A program made the translations under genes and the position numbers. From NCBI GenBank assembly GCA_030248215.1, contig JASANG010000625.1:1-64000 (forward strand): a DNA stretch of 64,000 nucleotides, written 5' to 3'. Within the stretch, counting starts at the first letter, position 1. Each line of letters starts with the position of its first letter. Under the pieces are notes generated by a model, which was not told where the DNA came from, did not search any database, and worked only from the letters and a program-made list of their open reading frames with translations. This DNA is from Enoplolaimus lenunculus. Its lineage: Eukaryota; Nematoda; Enoplea; Enoplida; Thoracostomopsidae. This document shows positions 13,361 to 23,895 of this stretch, in pieces.

Positions 13361-13884
13361 ATAATTTGATAATATCAATGCAGAGGCGGATCCACAATTT
13401 CCATAAAATGCAAGTTTCAATTTTAGCGAAAATTTCTTTATTTATCACTGAAAACAAAATAAATTTGGGTACCGCAAGGAACGAAATTAAGCTGATTGCA
13501 TTTTATAACATGAAAATATTGAAATACAAAAATGTGACTTATATATTTTACAACATCAAATCAGATTTCGAAAGCTGCCACCCCTTCATTTATGAAATAT
13601 ATTACGAAAACAACTTTATATTTCAAAAATATGAATTACTTAGCTAATAAACTTCGAAGAACTTATTAAATTAAATTTCCTAATCTTTTAGTCGTTTTTC
13701 GGCCAATTAGGAAAGTTTCAAGCAAAATATTGTTTAATCAAAACTGAATTACTTATATAATTTGAGTTCATTAGTATTTGTTTATCAGAAATTTAAAATC
13801 TGTAGACTGTTTACCTGTAACTAACAAACCCTGAAAAGGGACGGTCTGAGGGTCCGCATGTTAATTTGTATCAAAGCTGCATGA

Positions 13885-14175
13885 TACAAGAGTGTGCAAC
13901 TCTTGGTGTTCCGCATGGTACAAAATGGACCACCGGGCGGTTTTTGGCCGACCTTTCTTTATTTACAGGATAGGTCGCTATCACATACAGTACCCTTAAG
14001 CAATGTGTGGACCATTTTTGATGCCGGATACATCCAGTGCCATGGTTTGCACAGGTTGTCAACCCCCTCTAAATAACGGGGGTGGTCGGTAAAAACGCAA
14101 CGCGTGTCGGATACATTTTGCACTACGCAGAACATCAAGAGATGCATAGTATTGTATAATTGCACTATTGTTTGT
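13885..14175. mobile_element. Family H palindromic element (H2)
   Basis: It shares the inner arms CGCATGGTACAAAATGGACC and AACGCAACGCGTGTCGG with H1 and H3. The outer ends have decayed. A further right-end fragment of the family lies at about 27285-27355. Confidence 0.7.
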
Positions 14176-14478
14176 ATCCATAACTGCCAAGTGACACCAC
14201 GACGTTATTGCATTTTACTTAAAAGATTTTGCCAATTTTATTTTAAGAATTAATTTTTTAGTCATTTTTTCGGTGGCGGACGCCATAGCCCTCGATCTTT
14301 TCCGCAAACAATGATATGATGCAGCGTTAGAACGATTAAGCCTATAGACTCTGAAGACTTTTCTGATAAGCTAACTACTGTCTACAGTAAAACACAAAAC
14401 TTTCTCAGTAGAGTATATTGAAATTTCTGCTGGATACTAATATAAATAAATACGTGAGTCTTGTAAAAGCCAGTCATA

Positions 14479-14699
14479 CACTGCAAAAAATGGTTAGTCA
14501 ACTTGACTCTCTCCGATACAGGCTTTTCCTGACTAGTCAAACTAAGTCAAAACTCGACTAATCCTGAGTCAAATTCGACTCACCCAAGCCGCTCAGTGAG
14601 TCGATTTTGACTCTGGTGGAGTCGAATTTGACTCAGTTTGTGTAGTCAGGAAAAGTCTATTTCGAAGAGAGTCAATTTGACTCACCATTTTTTGCAGTG
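14479..14699. mobile_element. Family D MITE (D1)
   Basis: A complete palindrome from CACTGCAAAAAATGG to CCATTTTTTGCAGTG, flanked by TA on both sides. Arms carry repeated GAGTCAAA and TTTGACTC. Confidence 0.88.
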
Positions 14700-15073
14700 T
14701 ACGCATAAACCTAAGCCTAAGCTGGAGCCACGTATTAAGGCATCAATCAATGTACGGACATAAAGACAGCAGCGTTTTCAGTCAAAAATGGTTGCTATTG
14801 TATATATTTGACCATTTTTTAGTTCAAAATTTGAAACTTTAGCAAATATGAAACCAAGTTGCGTATCATATATCATGTTTAAGTTACAATCATTCATAAG
14901 TGCGGTATCAACTGCTTGTCACGAAGTAAACTGGACATTTTGAGGCATATTTGAGCATCCGTATTCGTTTATTCATATGGCAAGAAATTGGTTATACCTA
15001 CGTTAAATCTGTTATGTCAATCAAATTTCTCCGCCATAAAAAGCCATATTCACACGTGCAATATGAATTGTTT

Positions 15074-15160
15074 GGCCAATGTTACTTTAAGGGGGCGTTA
15101 AAAGTAGGTTAAGGGTATTCCTAAGCCTAAGCCTATGTATAGGTCCTAATTTTTTCCTGA
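15074..15160 (-). mobile_element. Family A element (A3), truncated
   Basis: The left end GGCCAATGTTACTTTAAGG is intact and is followed by CCTAAG repeats. The right half is missing, and a family F element starts eight bases further on at 15168. Confidence 0.65.
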
Positions 15161-15167
15161 TAAGACG

Positions 15168-15540
15168 TAGTGACCCGAATATTAAGAAGGGGAAAATAAG
15201 AGGGAGTCCTCATTTTGTGTCCCAATCAATACGAGTCCGTATTCCTAAGAGTCCGTAAGCGGATTCAGTCCCTAAACCCTAATTAGAGTCCATAAAATTA
15301 AAGCATACTTAAGTTGTGAAAATACATCCCTTAGTATAACCTTGTATCTATATCGCTCAAGCATTTGATACAAGACAAATAAACGTTTAATTCAACGGAA
15401 GGCTGCTATGCCGGATATATATCAGTAACGAAGGGTGGCGGAGGGGGGGTGAAAATAAATAACAGTCCGTAACCGAATAACAAGGTGTACCGTCTGGAGA
15501 TACCAAATAATTATCGGTCTCACTTCGTATTCGGGTCACT
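15168..15540. mobile_element. Family F element (F2), complete
   Basis: Ends TAGTGACCCGAATATTAAG and CTTCGTATTCGGGTCACT form inverted termini around about 345 bp of non-coding DNA. Confidence 0.78.
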
Positions 15541-16185
15541 GCAGTAACCTATAAGTCCTGTAGAATGTCATATAATACTAAAGCTTCAGCGTGCAGCGCA
15601 ATAAAGCCAAAAATGCTTCAGTGTCTATCACACAGCCCCGTCAAAAGTCACCTGGTGTACGCATGATATTGTGGAAATTGCATAAATCTGTCAAATGCAT
15701 GACGTTAAGCCTAAAACCTGTACCAGCCTTTATAAGCCTTCGTCAAACGAATCCAACCATTTAAAAAAATTGTTTTTCTAAGGCATCGCAAAATAATACT
15801 GCAGATCCGTCTACGGCTCATGACTGCAACAACTCAAAATGTAAAAAAAAACGCAAATCCGCAATAAAAAATATACAAAACTTTAAAGCAAAATTTTTTG
15901 TTTGGTATCACATTACTTCGCGTTTGAAAAGACCAATCGAATGAGGGCTGGTGGTAAGGCAGGACCATCGCTCCTTGGATCCTTATCTAGTTTTACTGTC
16001 AGGTAAAGACACTCCCTTATTGATCCATCGTAGACGGATTGACAATTCTACTGACAATCAATAATAGGGGGTTTGGGGGCTAACCTTACTGATTAAAATT
16101 CCCCTGTGTCTTGCTGAACCTTACCAAATATATGTGTAACTAGAAAAATATTTTTCACTAACAAATCCGGCTTAGAACAATACTA

Positions 16186-16827
16186 TAGTGACCCGAATAA
16201 TTGGAGGAACAAGATTCTGGGGTCTCTATTGTGGGTCTGTATTAATAGGAAGTTTTGTTTCAATAGAGTCCATAAATAGACTGGGACTAAACCGATTAAT
16301 TAGTCCATACACGTCAATGTCGTAATCACTGCAGATGAATGCTTACTAGACTTAATTAAGTACAGTACAGAATTTGATTCATTACGCAAAGTATACCTTA
16401 GCTATATTCCTACACAGCAAAGAATGGTGAGTCAAATTGACTCTCTCCGAAATAGGCTTTTCGGGACTACACAAACTGAGTCAAATTCGACTCCGCCACA
16501 ATCAAATTCGGCTCACTGAGTCGCACGTTTGACTCTGGCGGAGTCAAATTTGACTCAGTTTGTGTAGTTCGTGGAGCCGATTTTGGAGAGATTCAATTTG
16601 ATTCACCATTTTTTGCAGTGTAGTAGCATACTCAACTAAAGTCTTAAAGGTATATTCCTAAAGATATTAATTTTAAACAGAAAATGGCTGGCATAAGTTA
16701 AAAAAGTGTGGATGACCTAACTGGCGATGGTTGAAAAATGGAATGACAGTCCGGATCCGAATAGCGACGAAGGAATGCTCTGGAAGCGGACTATGAATAT
16801 TAATTCCCTCTTTTATTGGGTTCACTT
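16186..16827. mobile_element. Family F element (F3) carrying nested D2
   Basis: Family F ends are TAGTGACCCGAATA and its inverse, TATTCGGGTCACTA. This copy has a clean left end and a diverged right end (TTATTGGGTTCACTT). A family D element is inserted at 16413-16620. Confidence 0.72.
16413..16620. mobile_element. Family D MITE (D2), inserted in F3
   Basis: Ends CACAGCAAAGAATGGTGAG and CACCATTTTTTGCAGTG, flanked by TA on each side. Palindromic arms as in other copies. Confidence 0.85.
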
Positions 16828-17225
16828 CAATCCGACGTATTGACTTACCCTTAAGATATAATCAAAATTTGACATGAAAATATTACGCTATAGCAACATA
16901 CACCCATATCTTGATTTTAATATCTTTAATTGACTCTTACAGTGTGAATGCTTAGGCATTTACAGGATGAATATGAATAGTAAAAATAACGGAAACAGAA
17001 ACGAATGACAGCGAAAATAACGAAAACTGAACAAACGGATTTCCGGTTTGTTACTCCTGGCTATAAATTATTCCAAAAATTTCAGATTTATTTTATGCTA
17101 GCAAGGCTTCTGCGATTAGCCGGCAAAAGAGGTTTGAAATAAGCTGTACCCCTGAGAAGAATTTTCCTGGATGATTAACGGGTTCAGCAAGAAACACTGA
17201 AAATGTTCGGTGGTAGGAACAAGGG

Positions 17226-17473
17226 TCCATGTTGCTTTAAGGGGCGTCCAGGTTTCTGATGGGTCCATAAAAGAGTAGGTTTAGATTCTAGATTACATTT
17301 TTTGCTTAGGCTTAGGCTTAGGCTTTAGGCTTAGGCTTAGGAACACGTTTTTGCAACGCTTAAACTTAGGCTTAGGCTTAGACTTAGGAATGCGCTTTTG
17401 CAACGCTTAAGTTTAAGCTTAGGCTTAGGAATACGCTTAATCTACTGTTACGCCCCTTAAAGTAACATTGGCC
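17226..17473 (+). mobile_element. Family A element (A4), best TTAGGC-rich copy
   Basis: Both termini are present, TGCTTTAAGGGGCGTCCAGG and CGCCCCTTAAAGTAACATTG, with three separate runs of TTAGGC between them. The runs are spaced by AACACGTTTTTGCAACGC-like phrases. Confidence 0.85.
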
Positions 17474-17905
17474 GGAACAAGACTGAGTCCACAAAATGTT
17501 ATTCTCAAAAGCGATGATGTCAGGAAACAAAGTTTGATTTACTTCAAAATGTCGCCGATTTTGCGTCTTCGTGTGACGCATAGGCTTTAGGCTGAAGTCT
17601 GTGGATTGGGTTCAAAATTAACGGTTAAGGTTTAGGCTTAGGCTTAGATTTACGCTTAATCTGTTACAATGATTGGTTATAAATATAATTCAAGTCATTT
17701 CTCATGTATTAAAAAACAAATGCGTCGATTGTATTAAAGTTGGCTTGAAACATTGCAATCATGTAAAGTACTGCACCGGTAAGACAATCGGATACGTTTC
17801 TCTGTCTCCCTAAAGCGCATCAAAGTCAAACTGTCACCGCTTTGATTTCAACATGTCCCAAAAGCCAAGGTTTCCGCCCAATGGACCAAGCTGAAATTGT
17901 TTGTG

Positions 17906-18117
17906 CACTGCAAAAAATGGTGAGTCAAATTGACTCTCTCCGAAATAGGCGGCTCTACGGGACTACACAAACTGAGTCAAATTCGACTCCGCCGGAGTCA
18001 AATTCTAATCTCTGTGTCGCACGTTTGACTCTGGAGGAGTCGAATTTGACTCAGTTTGTGTAGTCCCGTAGAGCCTATTACGAAGAGAGTCAATTTGACT
18101 CACAATTTTTTACAGTG
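17906..18117. mobile_element. Family D MITE (D3)
   Basis: Ends CACTGCAAAAAATGGTGAG and CACAATTTTTTACAGTG. The flanking dinucleotide is TG on both sides, perhaps a decayed TA. The arms are long and well matched, including GTCCCGTAGAGCC / GGCTCTACGGGAC. Confidence 0.85.
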
Positions 18118-18231
18118 TGGGTGATTGTATGGGAATGATAACAAGTCAAAGATACTTCGCCACGCCGCATGATGCCGCAAGCTTGTGCACGCCGCCAAAA
18201 ACGTTTTGCCTATATTTTGGTTGGCAACGCG

Positions 18232-18435
18232 TACACACAAAACAGAATTTGTGAATTTATTCTGAAAAGTATTTCCTGTGGTTTCTGATATTTAAGACAA
18301 TTTTTCTAAAAAACTGGAAAGCGTTTATTTTCAGACTTTAATTCAAAACTTAATTTTCAACGTGCACCGTGCTAATCATATTTCTTAAATGTAAGAAATT
18401 TTTTCTTAAATATCAGAAATATTATTTTGAGTGTA
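18232..18435 (+). mobile_element. Family I element (I1)
   Basis: It starts TACACACAAAACAG and ends ATTATTTTGAGTGTA. The interior phrases TTCTGATATTTAAGACAATT and AAATATCAGAAATATT recur at 35.2 and 24.8 kb. Confidence 0.75.
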
Positions 18436-18701
18436 GAGGCACGCGGTAGCGTCCGACGCCGTGGGCGGCGAGCCGCGGCATATATCGATGTGTGGCACAG
18501 TGAAATATGGCACAGGTCTCTTTTTCAGGCCCGCACAAAAACGGGACGGTCCTCGAAATGTGCCATGGGCCGTATTTACATACGAATTCCCTGTTTTCAT
18601 AACAAACTGTTTGAGCCATACGAAAAAGCCATTTTAATCAGATTAATTATGCTGTTGTCAAATTTTATGACTGCTATCACAATTAAAAGTTGTGTTTGCG
18701 A

Positions 18702-18964
18702 CAAGGGCGGATCCAGAGAAGAAGTTGGGAGGGATGCACCCCCACCGGCTGCTGAGCGTAATATTTTCAAGCTTAAAGCCAACGTAAGCTATAATGGCAC
18801 TCATGGTGATTTTTGAAAATACGGGAAAAAACTAAAAACCTCTTCGTCCTCGCAACAACTAAGATATCAAGGCTATAAATTTATGCAACATCCGCTTTTT
18901 GCCAATCCTTAACATTTTCCGCTTGCGCATATCCCACACCAGGATATTTCGGGACCCGCCACTG
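18702..18964. mobile_element. Family E hAT-like MITE, diverged
   Basis: Ends CAAGGGCGGATCC and GGGACCCGCCACTG bracket a body that includes GGATGCACCCCC. Single family E termini also occur at about 1152 and 13381. Confidence 0.55.
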
Positions 18965-20017
18965 GATCGCGAGGAATATTCAACATTTGGCGGAATCAAA
19001 AATGCGGACAAGGACATAACTGGAACGACGGTCGGATACTAGGGAAGGAACAGAGAAAAATATCCTATTTCGGAATTTCCAGAGAGACATGAATTACCTA
19101 ACAGGTTTTAGAGAAGCAATTAAAGCTGAACGAGTGATGCGCTCCCGAAATGAAATCATGGATACGCTTGTGACTAGAACATCAGACTAATAACGGCCAT
19201 AGGGGGCTGCCTATAGAGACACAGGTAGAATGGTATACTTAGAGACTGGGAGGTTTATACTGAGTGACCCAAATAAGAGGGGCACACTGATATGCCGCTC
19301 CAGAGGTAACCCCGCCCCGCCCGTTATGCGGCTATTTATTTTCGATACACCGCATGGCAAAGCCCGGTGCTATCATATTTAGTAGGGTGTTAACGGACAG
19401 TAAAAATAACGGAAACGGATAGTGATCAAAACAATGAAAACGAAAGCGGAAAACGAAGTTAAATGATGTTTTACCTTTCTGCCAAAACAATTGAGGCATG
19501 CAAATAATTAGGATTGAAAGAAACAGGATACTGTCATCCTAAAGGTTGCCAATAGTAGTAGTCGTACATTAGAAATTAAAATATAACCAAATTTTAATAT
19601 AAATTTCGAACGGTACGTTAAAATATGTTTTAAACAACAACTGCATGCACTTCTGAAAATAGGTACCTGTCGTTTCAAAACTTATCCGAAAAATATCAAT
19701 CAGCAAGTGTCCATAGCCGGTGCGAATTTCCACATCGCGTACACAAATTAATGTAAACTACGCATAATTCTGGCCAGTAGATGAGCTGTCCCTGTAGCGC
19801 AAGATTTTTGTTTATTCGGCACGATTTTTATTGATTTAATGACCTCAATCTGTAGCTTTTCTGGCTTGTGGCGCCGCCGAGAATTTCCGCCTTTGATATA
19901 TTCACCGCCTGTGCTCATACTGCTTTCACTCTTAGGCTTACGATTACATTTAGGTTTACGCTTACGATTATGATCATGATTGCTGTTAGGTTTAGGCTTT
20001 TGTTTAGGCTTAGGCTT

Positions 20018-20312
20018 ACGATTATGATTATGATTAAACTATTGTTAGGTTTATGATTTGGTTTAGGCTTAGGTTTACGATTATGATTATGATTAAACTA
20101 TTGTTAGGTTTATGATTTGGTTTAGGCTTAGGCTTACGATTATGATTATGATTAAACTATTGTTAGGTTTATGATTTGGTTTAGGCTTAGGTTTACGATT
20201 ATGATTATGATTAAACTATTGTTAGGTTTATGATTTGGTTTAGGCTTAGGTTTACGATTATGATTATGATTAAACTACTGTTAGGTATAGGATTTGGTTT
20301 TTAGGCTTAGGC
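20018..20312 (+). repeat. 59-bp minisatellite, five copies, with embedded TTAGGC
   Basis: Units begin ACGATTATGATTATGATTAA at 20018, 20077, 20136, 20195 and 20254, an exact 59-bp period. Copies differ by only a few bases. Each unit contains TTTAGGCTTAGG. Diverged TTAGGT/TTACGA units precede it from about 19930. Confidence 0.95.
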
Positions 20313-20709
20313 TTAACCTTAGTTAACAAGCCCATATCATGAAAACTAAAAACTAACAACAATTCAATTAGTTAGAAATCAATTTTAGCACAAAAAATAA
20401 CAACTTGTTACAGAGAGTGACCTAGACATTTTTTTTCAGACTAAATTCTTATATTAATCTAGCGACACAAATTTAGAACAATTTTTTTGCAAAAAAATTC
20501 CCTATTCTCCCTTGCAATTGCACAACTTTTCGTGCAAACTTTTGTTCTGTTTGTTCAATTGTGCTCTGAAAATATATATAGAGATACCTCAAAATAGTAC
20601 GTTTAAACTTTAGTTTTTTTGTCAGAATGGTCTAATTTCGTCCATTTAAATTGTTGTTTAGAACTTTAATGTTTACTGTTTAAATATTACAAGTTTGCTG
20701 CATATATAC

Positions 20710-20865
20710 GGCCATGTAAAGATCGAGGGCGGAACGTTTTTCTGCGAGACTGTAATAGAGTAGAAGCTTTAGCTTTAGACTAATTTTTTTGCTTGGCTTA
20801 GGCTTAGGCTTAGGTTTAGGAATATACTTTTAATACTGTTCCGCCCCTGTTGCTTTACATTGGCC
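20710..20865 (+). mobile_element. Family B element (B5)
   Basis: Ends GGCCATGTAAAGATCGAGGG and CCCCTGTTGCTTTACATTGG. A core of three TTAGGC units follows a T run. Confidence 0.82.
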
Positions 20866-21969
20866 TATATTATATATTTTTGTTTGTTTTAAAACAAAAT
20901 TGATTATTTGTAAATTGTAAAGCATGCATAGAATTTGTGGATTTTTTATATCAGACAAATTTCATAATCGCACCGCAACTGCAACGATGATAACCTGTCA
21001 TTAATGTTGAGTTGGACGTGCGACCAGCAAATTTTGGCAATTTCGTTGAAATCTAACACAATTTGTGTAATTTTACAGTTGAATAATTTTTTATTTTAAA
21101 ATTTGAATACAAGACTAAACGGCTGTCAACGAAATTATAGAATGATTAAAGGTGCCACGAACAATTTCGAACGATCCTGCGATTGGTTCTTATTCGCTGT
21201 TTTTTTCAGGAACTCTCATACAAGGTACAAAAGACTGTTTGGAGGGGCGCCGCTTTCATTGACGACATCTTCTCCAGGAACCAAATAAAATTTCCAATTG
21301 GTCAAAATTTATACCAGTCACACATTCAAAATCATACACTGTCACTAATGGATCAAAAGGGGGCGAATCGGGATCGTACGCCGTCTCCCTGTCAGAAATT
21401 TTTTTGTGATACAATGATAGGGTTCCACCTTACAATTTTCTTCCACCAAAAAATTAGCACATATATAGGATACAGTAAAAATTGAGTTTCATAACTTTGC
21501 CGGCCGGTCCCTCAATGACAAATTTCGGGATCGACCGCTGTGATCAGTGATGAAAATGGATCAGCTGGAACAGCTCGGGATCAATTTATGTACCTTTTGA
21601 TTGCATTCTTAAATTTAATAACGGTTTAATAACTGATGATAGGTGTTATACACATTTGAGTAGACATGCTGTTTAACACGACACCATTTTTATGATAATT
21701 GTTGACAAATTGTACAAGAATTATTATATACGCATGTTAACATTTTATTTTTTCACATAAAACAAAAATTGGCTTTTTTTGGCAAATTCTAAAATTTAAA
21801 ACTTTTAATTGCTGAGAAAAACTTTAATAAACAAACAAAGTTTCGTCAAAAAATTATTGCACTCAAAATTTTCCAGGTTTCTTCAATGGTAATAATTTGA
21901 CGGGTCAAAAGTTTATTTTGTATGGCAACTTGTAATCCGACAACTCGTCACCCATCATTACGCTTACGT

Positions 21970-22238
21970 TTAGGCTTAGGCTTAGGCTTAGGCTTAGGCT
22001 TAGGCTTAGGCTTAGGCTTAGGCTTAGGCTTAGGCTTAGGCTTAGGCTTAGGCTTAGGCTTAGGCTTAGGCTTAGGCTTAGGCTTAGGCTTAGGCTTAGG
22101 CTTAGGCTTAGGCTTAGGCTTAGGCTTAGGCTTAGGCTTAGGCTTAGGCTTAGGCTTAGGCTTAGGCTTAGGCTTAGGCTTAGGCTTAGGCTTAGGCTTA
22201 GGCTTAGGCTTAGGCTTAGGCTTAGGCTTAGGCTTAGG
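21970..22238 (+). repeat. Perfect interstitial (TTAGGC)~45 array
   Basis: About 269 bp of uninterrupted TTAGGC, the canonical nematode telomere unit, G-strand on +. Degenerate TTAGGY units extend to about 22272. Unique sequence continues on both sides, so this is an interstitial array and not a chromosome end. The long Leu-Gly and Lys-Pro reading frames here are by-products of the hexamer. Confidence 0.97.
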
Positions 22239-23293
22239 TTTAGGCTTAGGATTACGCTTAATAGGATTACGCTTGGAATTATTCATAGACTTTTGGACAC
22301 TGTTGGACAACAATTTGTTTACCGACGAATTGTCGCAGTTTGCACTGAACCAGTGCAAAACCAATTGCCAATTTTATTTTAAGAACCAACATTTTAGTCT
22401 TTTTGTTTTGGGTGCCGGCCCCCAGCTACAAATTGATAAATGCCAAAAAATACTCAGTGAACCGTGAATTTTCTTATACTGAAATATTATTACTGTTATA
22501 GTATCAATGCGGTTTAGAAAAAAATTTGTTTTTGTCTGAACTAAACACTGTTACTTACCATTTATGACCGTGGTGACAGTATCATTGCAATACGCGTTGC
22601 GGCGTACACAAACAGACAATATTTTGCAGTCAAAATTTAACGAAATATTTTTTACTTAAAAATTTGAATTTTTGCAAAGAAAATCAGCAATATTTTTCTC
22701 GAAAACTGCGTTAAAGGATTTATCTGTGTGTTTTATTGATTTTCATTGGTTACTCTTACTTTCACAGTCTGTCCGTAACATTTTACACGGGACCAGTAAA
22801 TTTCAAACGGAATGAAGAGTGAATTTTGCATAATTTGAGCCTGTTGCCAAGGCATTTGAGCAGTAGAAATGTCGCGAAAATAATTTATACAACGGGATGC
22901 GAGCCTTTACATGTTCCTCATGGGAACAACTGGCGCTGGTTACACCGATTTCGGTACTAAAATTTTACTGGTTGCATATTAATATTTGTGTCCTTTAATG
23001 ATCATGTTTGTAAATCTTAGGGCAATTTTGAAACCTTTAAAATGATATCGATGCTTTACAGGTTGAACAGTGTTATTTTGAACCTGCAATTGCACTTACT
23101 GTATGTTTTTATGTCAATCATGATTTAATGGTTAAAAATGCATATTAGGTTTCGAATGCAGTCGTCTGCAAGCCGCAATTGAGCTTACCGGTGATAGGCG
23201 TGGTGCATTGCTGAAAATGCTGGAATTAGACTATGTTTTTTCGGTCAAGATTGAAACAAATAGCGTATGTAAACAACTTTTACACAAATTTGT

Positions 23294-23494
23294 GCCAATG
23301 TCATTTTTAGGAGCGTAACAGTTTGATTGCGTATTCATAAACCTAAGCCTAAGCCTAAACGTTGCAAAAATGAGTTTCTATGCCTACGCCTAAGCCTAAG
23401 CCTAAGCCTAAGCAAAAAAATGTAATCTAGAATCGAAACCTACTCTTTTATAGACCCATCAGAAACCTGGACGCCCCTTAAAGTAACATTGGCC
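23294..23494 (-). mobile_element. Family A element (A5)
   Basis: Reverse orientation, with four CCTAAG units in a row near the centre and a clean right end, ACGCCCCTTAAAGTAACATT. It lies about 400 bp upstream of the proposed first exon of the channel gene. Confidence 0.8.
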
Positions 23495-23895
23495 AAATTC
23501 CGTTAAGTTACATAACAGTTTCAAATGTTGCTGTAGTATGAAAAACATGTTTCCATTCTACTTTGGCTGTTTGTTCGTAGAACTCTCAAAATAGCAAAAA
23601 ATGCTGAAGAAAACACAAAGATTTTGTTCATTTTTCGAACGGATGCAACGATATTTTTCAAAATAAATAAAAAATATTTTTTGCGTATCATTTCTCAGCC
23701 CAAATATGTGAGTTTACTTTACAAAGAAGCTGTTATTTACATATAACCGTCAATACGGCAAAGGGTCCGTATACATTTGTGAGTATTGGAAATAAACTTA
23801 TTCGAACAGTATGAACAGAAGTGTGTATTGAGTGCAACTGTTTCAAATGTGTAAAAAATTTTAAGACAAACTATTTTCGGGTGTTTCAAAAAATT

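Larger units (their letters stand above)
11738..14478. other. Gene-free stretch
   Basis: Contains a G-type fragment near 12126, single K and B ends, a TATATG microsatellite, a family E end at 13381 and H2. I see nothing in 12456-13283 or 13400-13884. Confidence 0.5.
18965..23293. other. Gene-free stretch dominated by TTAGGC-type repeats
   Basis: Contains a family F-like start near 19262 (GTGACCCAAATAAGAGGGG), a G-like start at 19384, the minisatellite, B5 and the TTAGGC array. I see nothing in 20866-21620 or 22470-23293. Confidence 0.5.

Noticed and set aside
18427-18816. 129-codon ORF on +
   Set aside because: It runs across the end of a family I element and into a family E element. No coding features.
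20018-20312. CRISPR-like array
   Set aside because: Units are contiguous 59-mers with no unique spacers, in a eukaryotic context.
21970-22238. A real chromosome end
   Set aside because: Non-telomeric sequence continues for kilobases on both sides, including element A5 and the channel gene.
21922-22467. Long frames of Leu-Gly repeats (+) and Lys-Pro repeats (-)
   Set aside because: They are direct translations of the TTAGGC array, with no splice, start or domain context.
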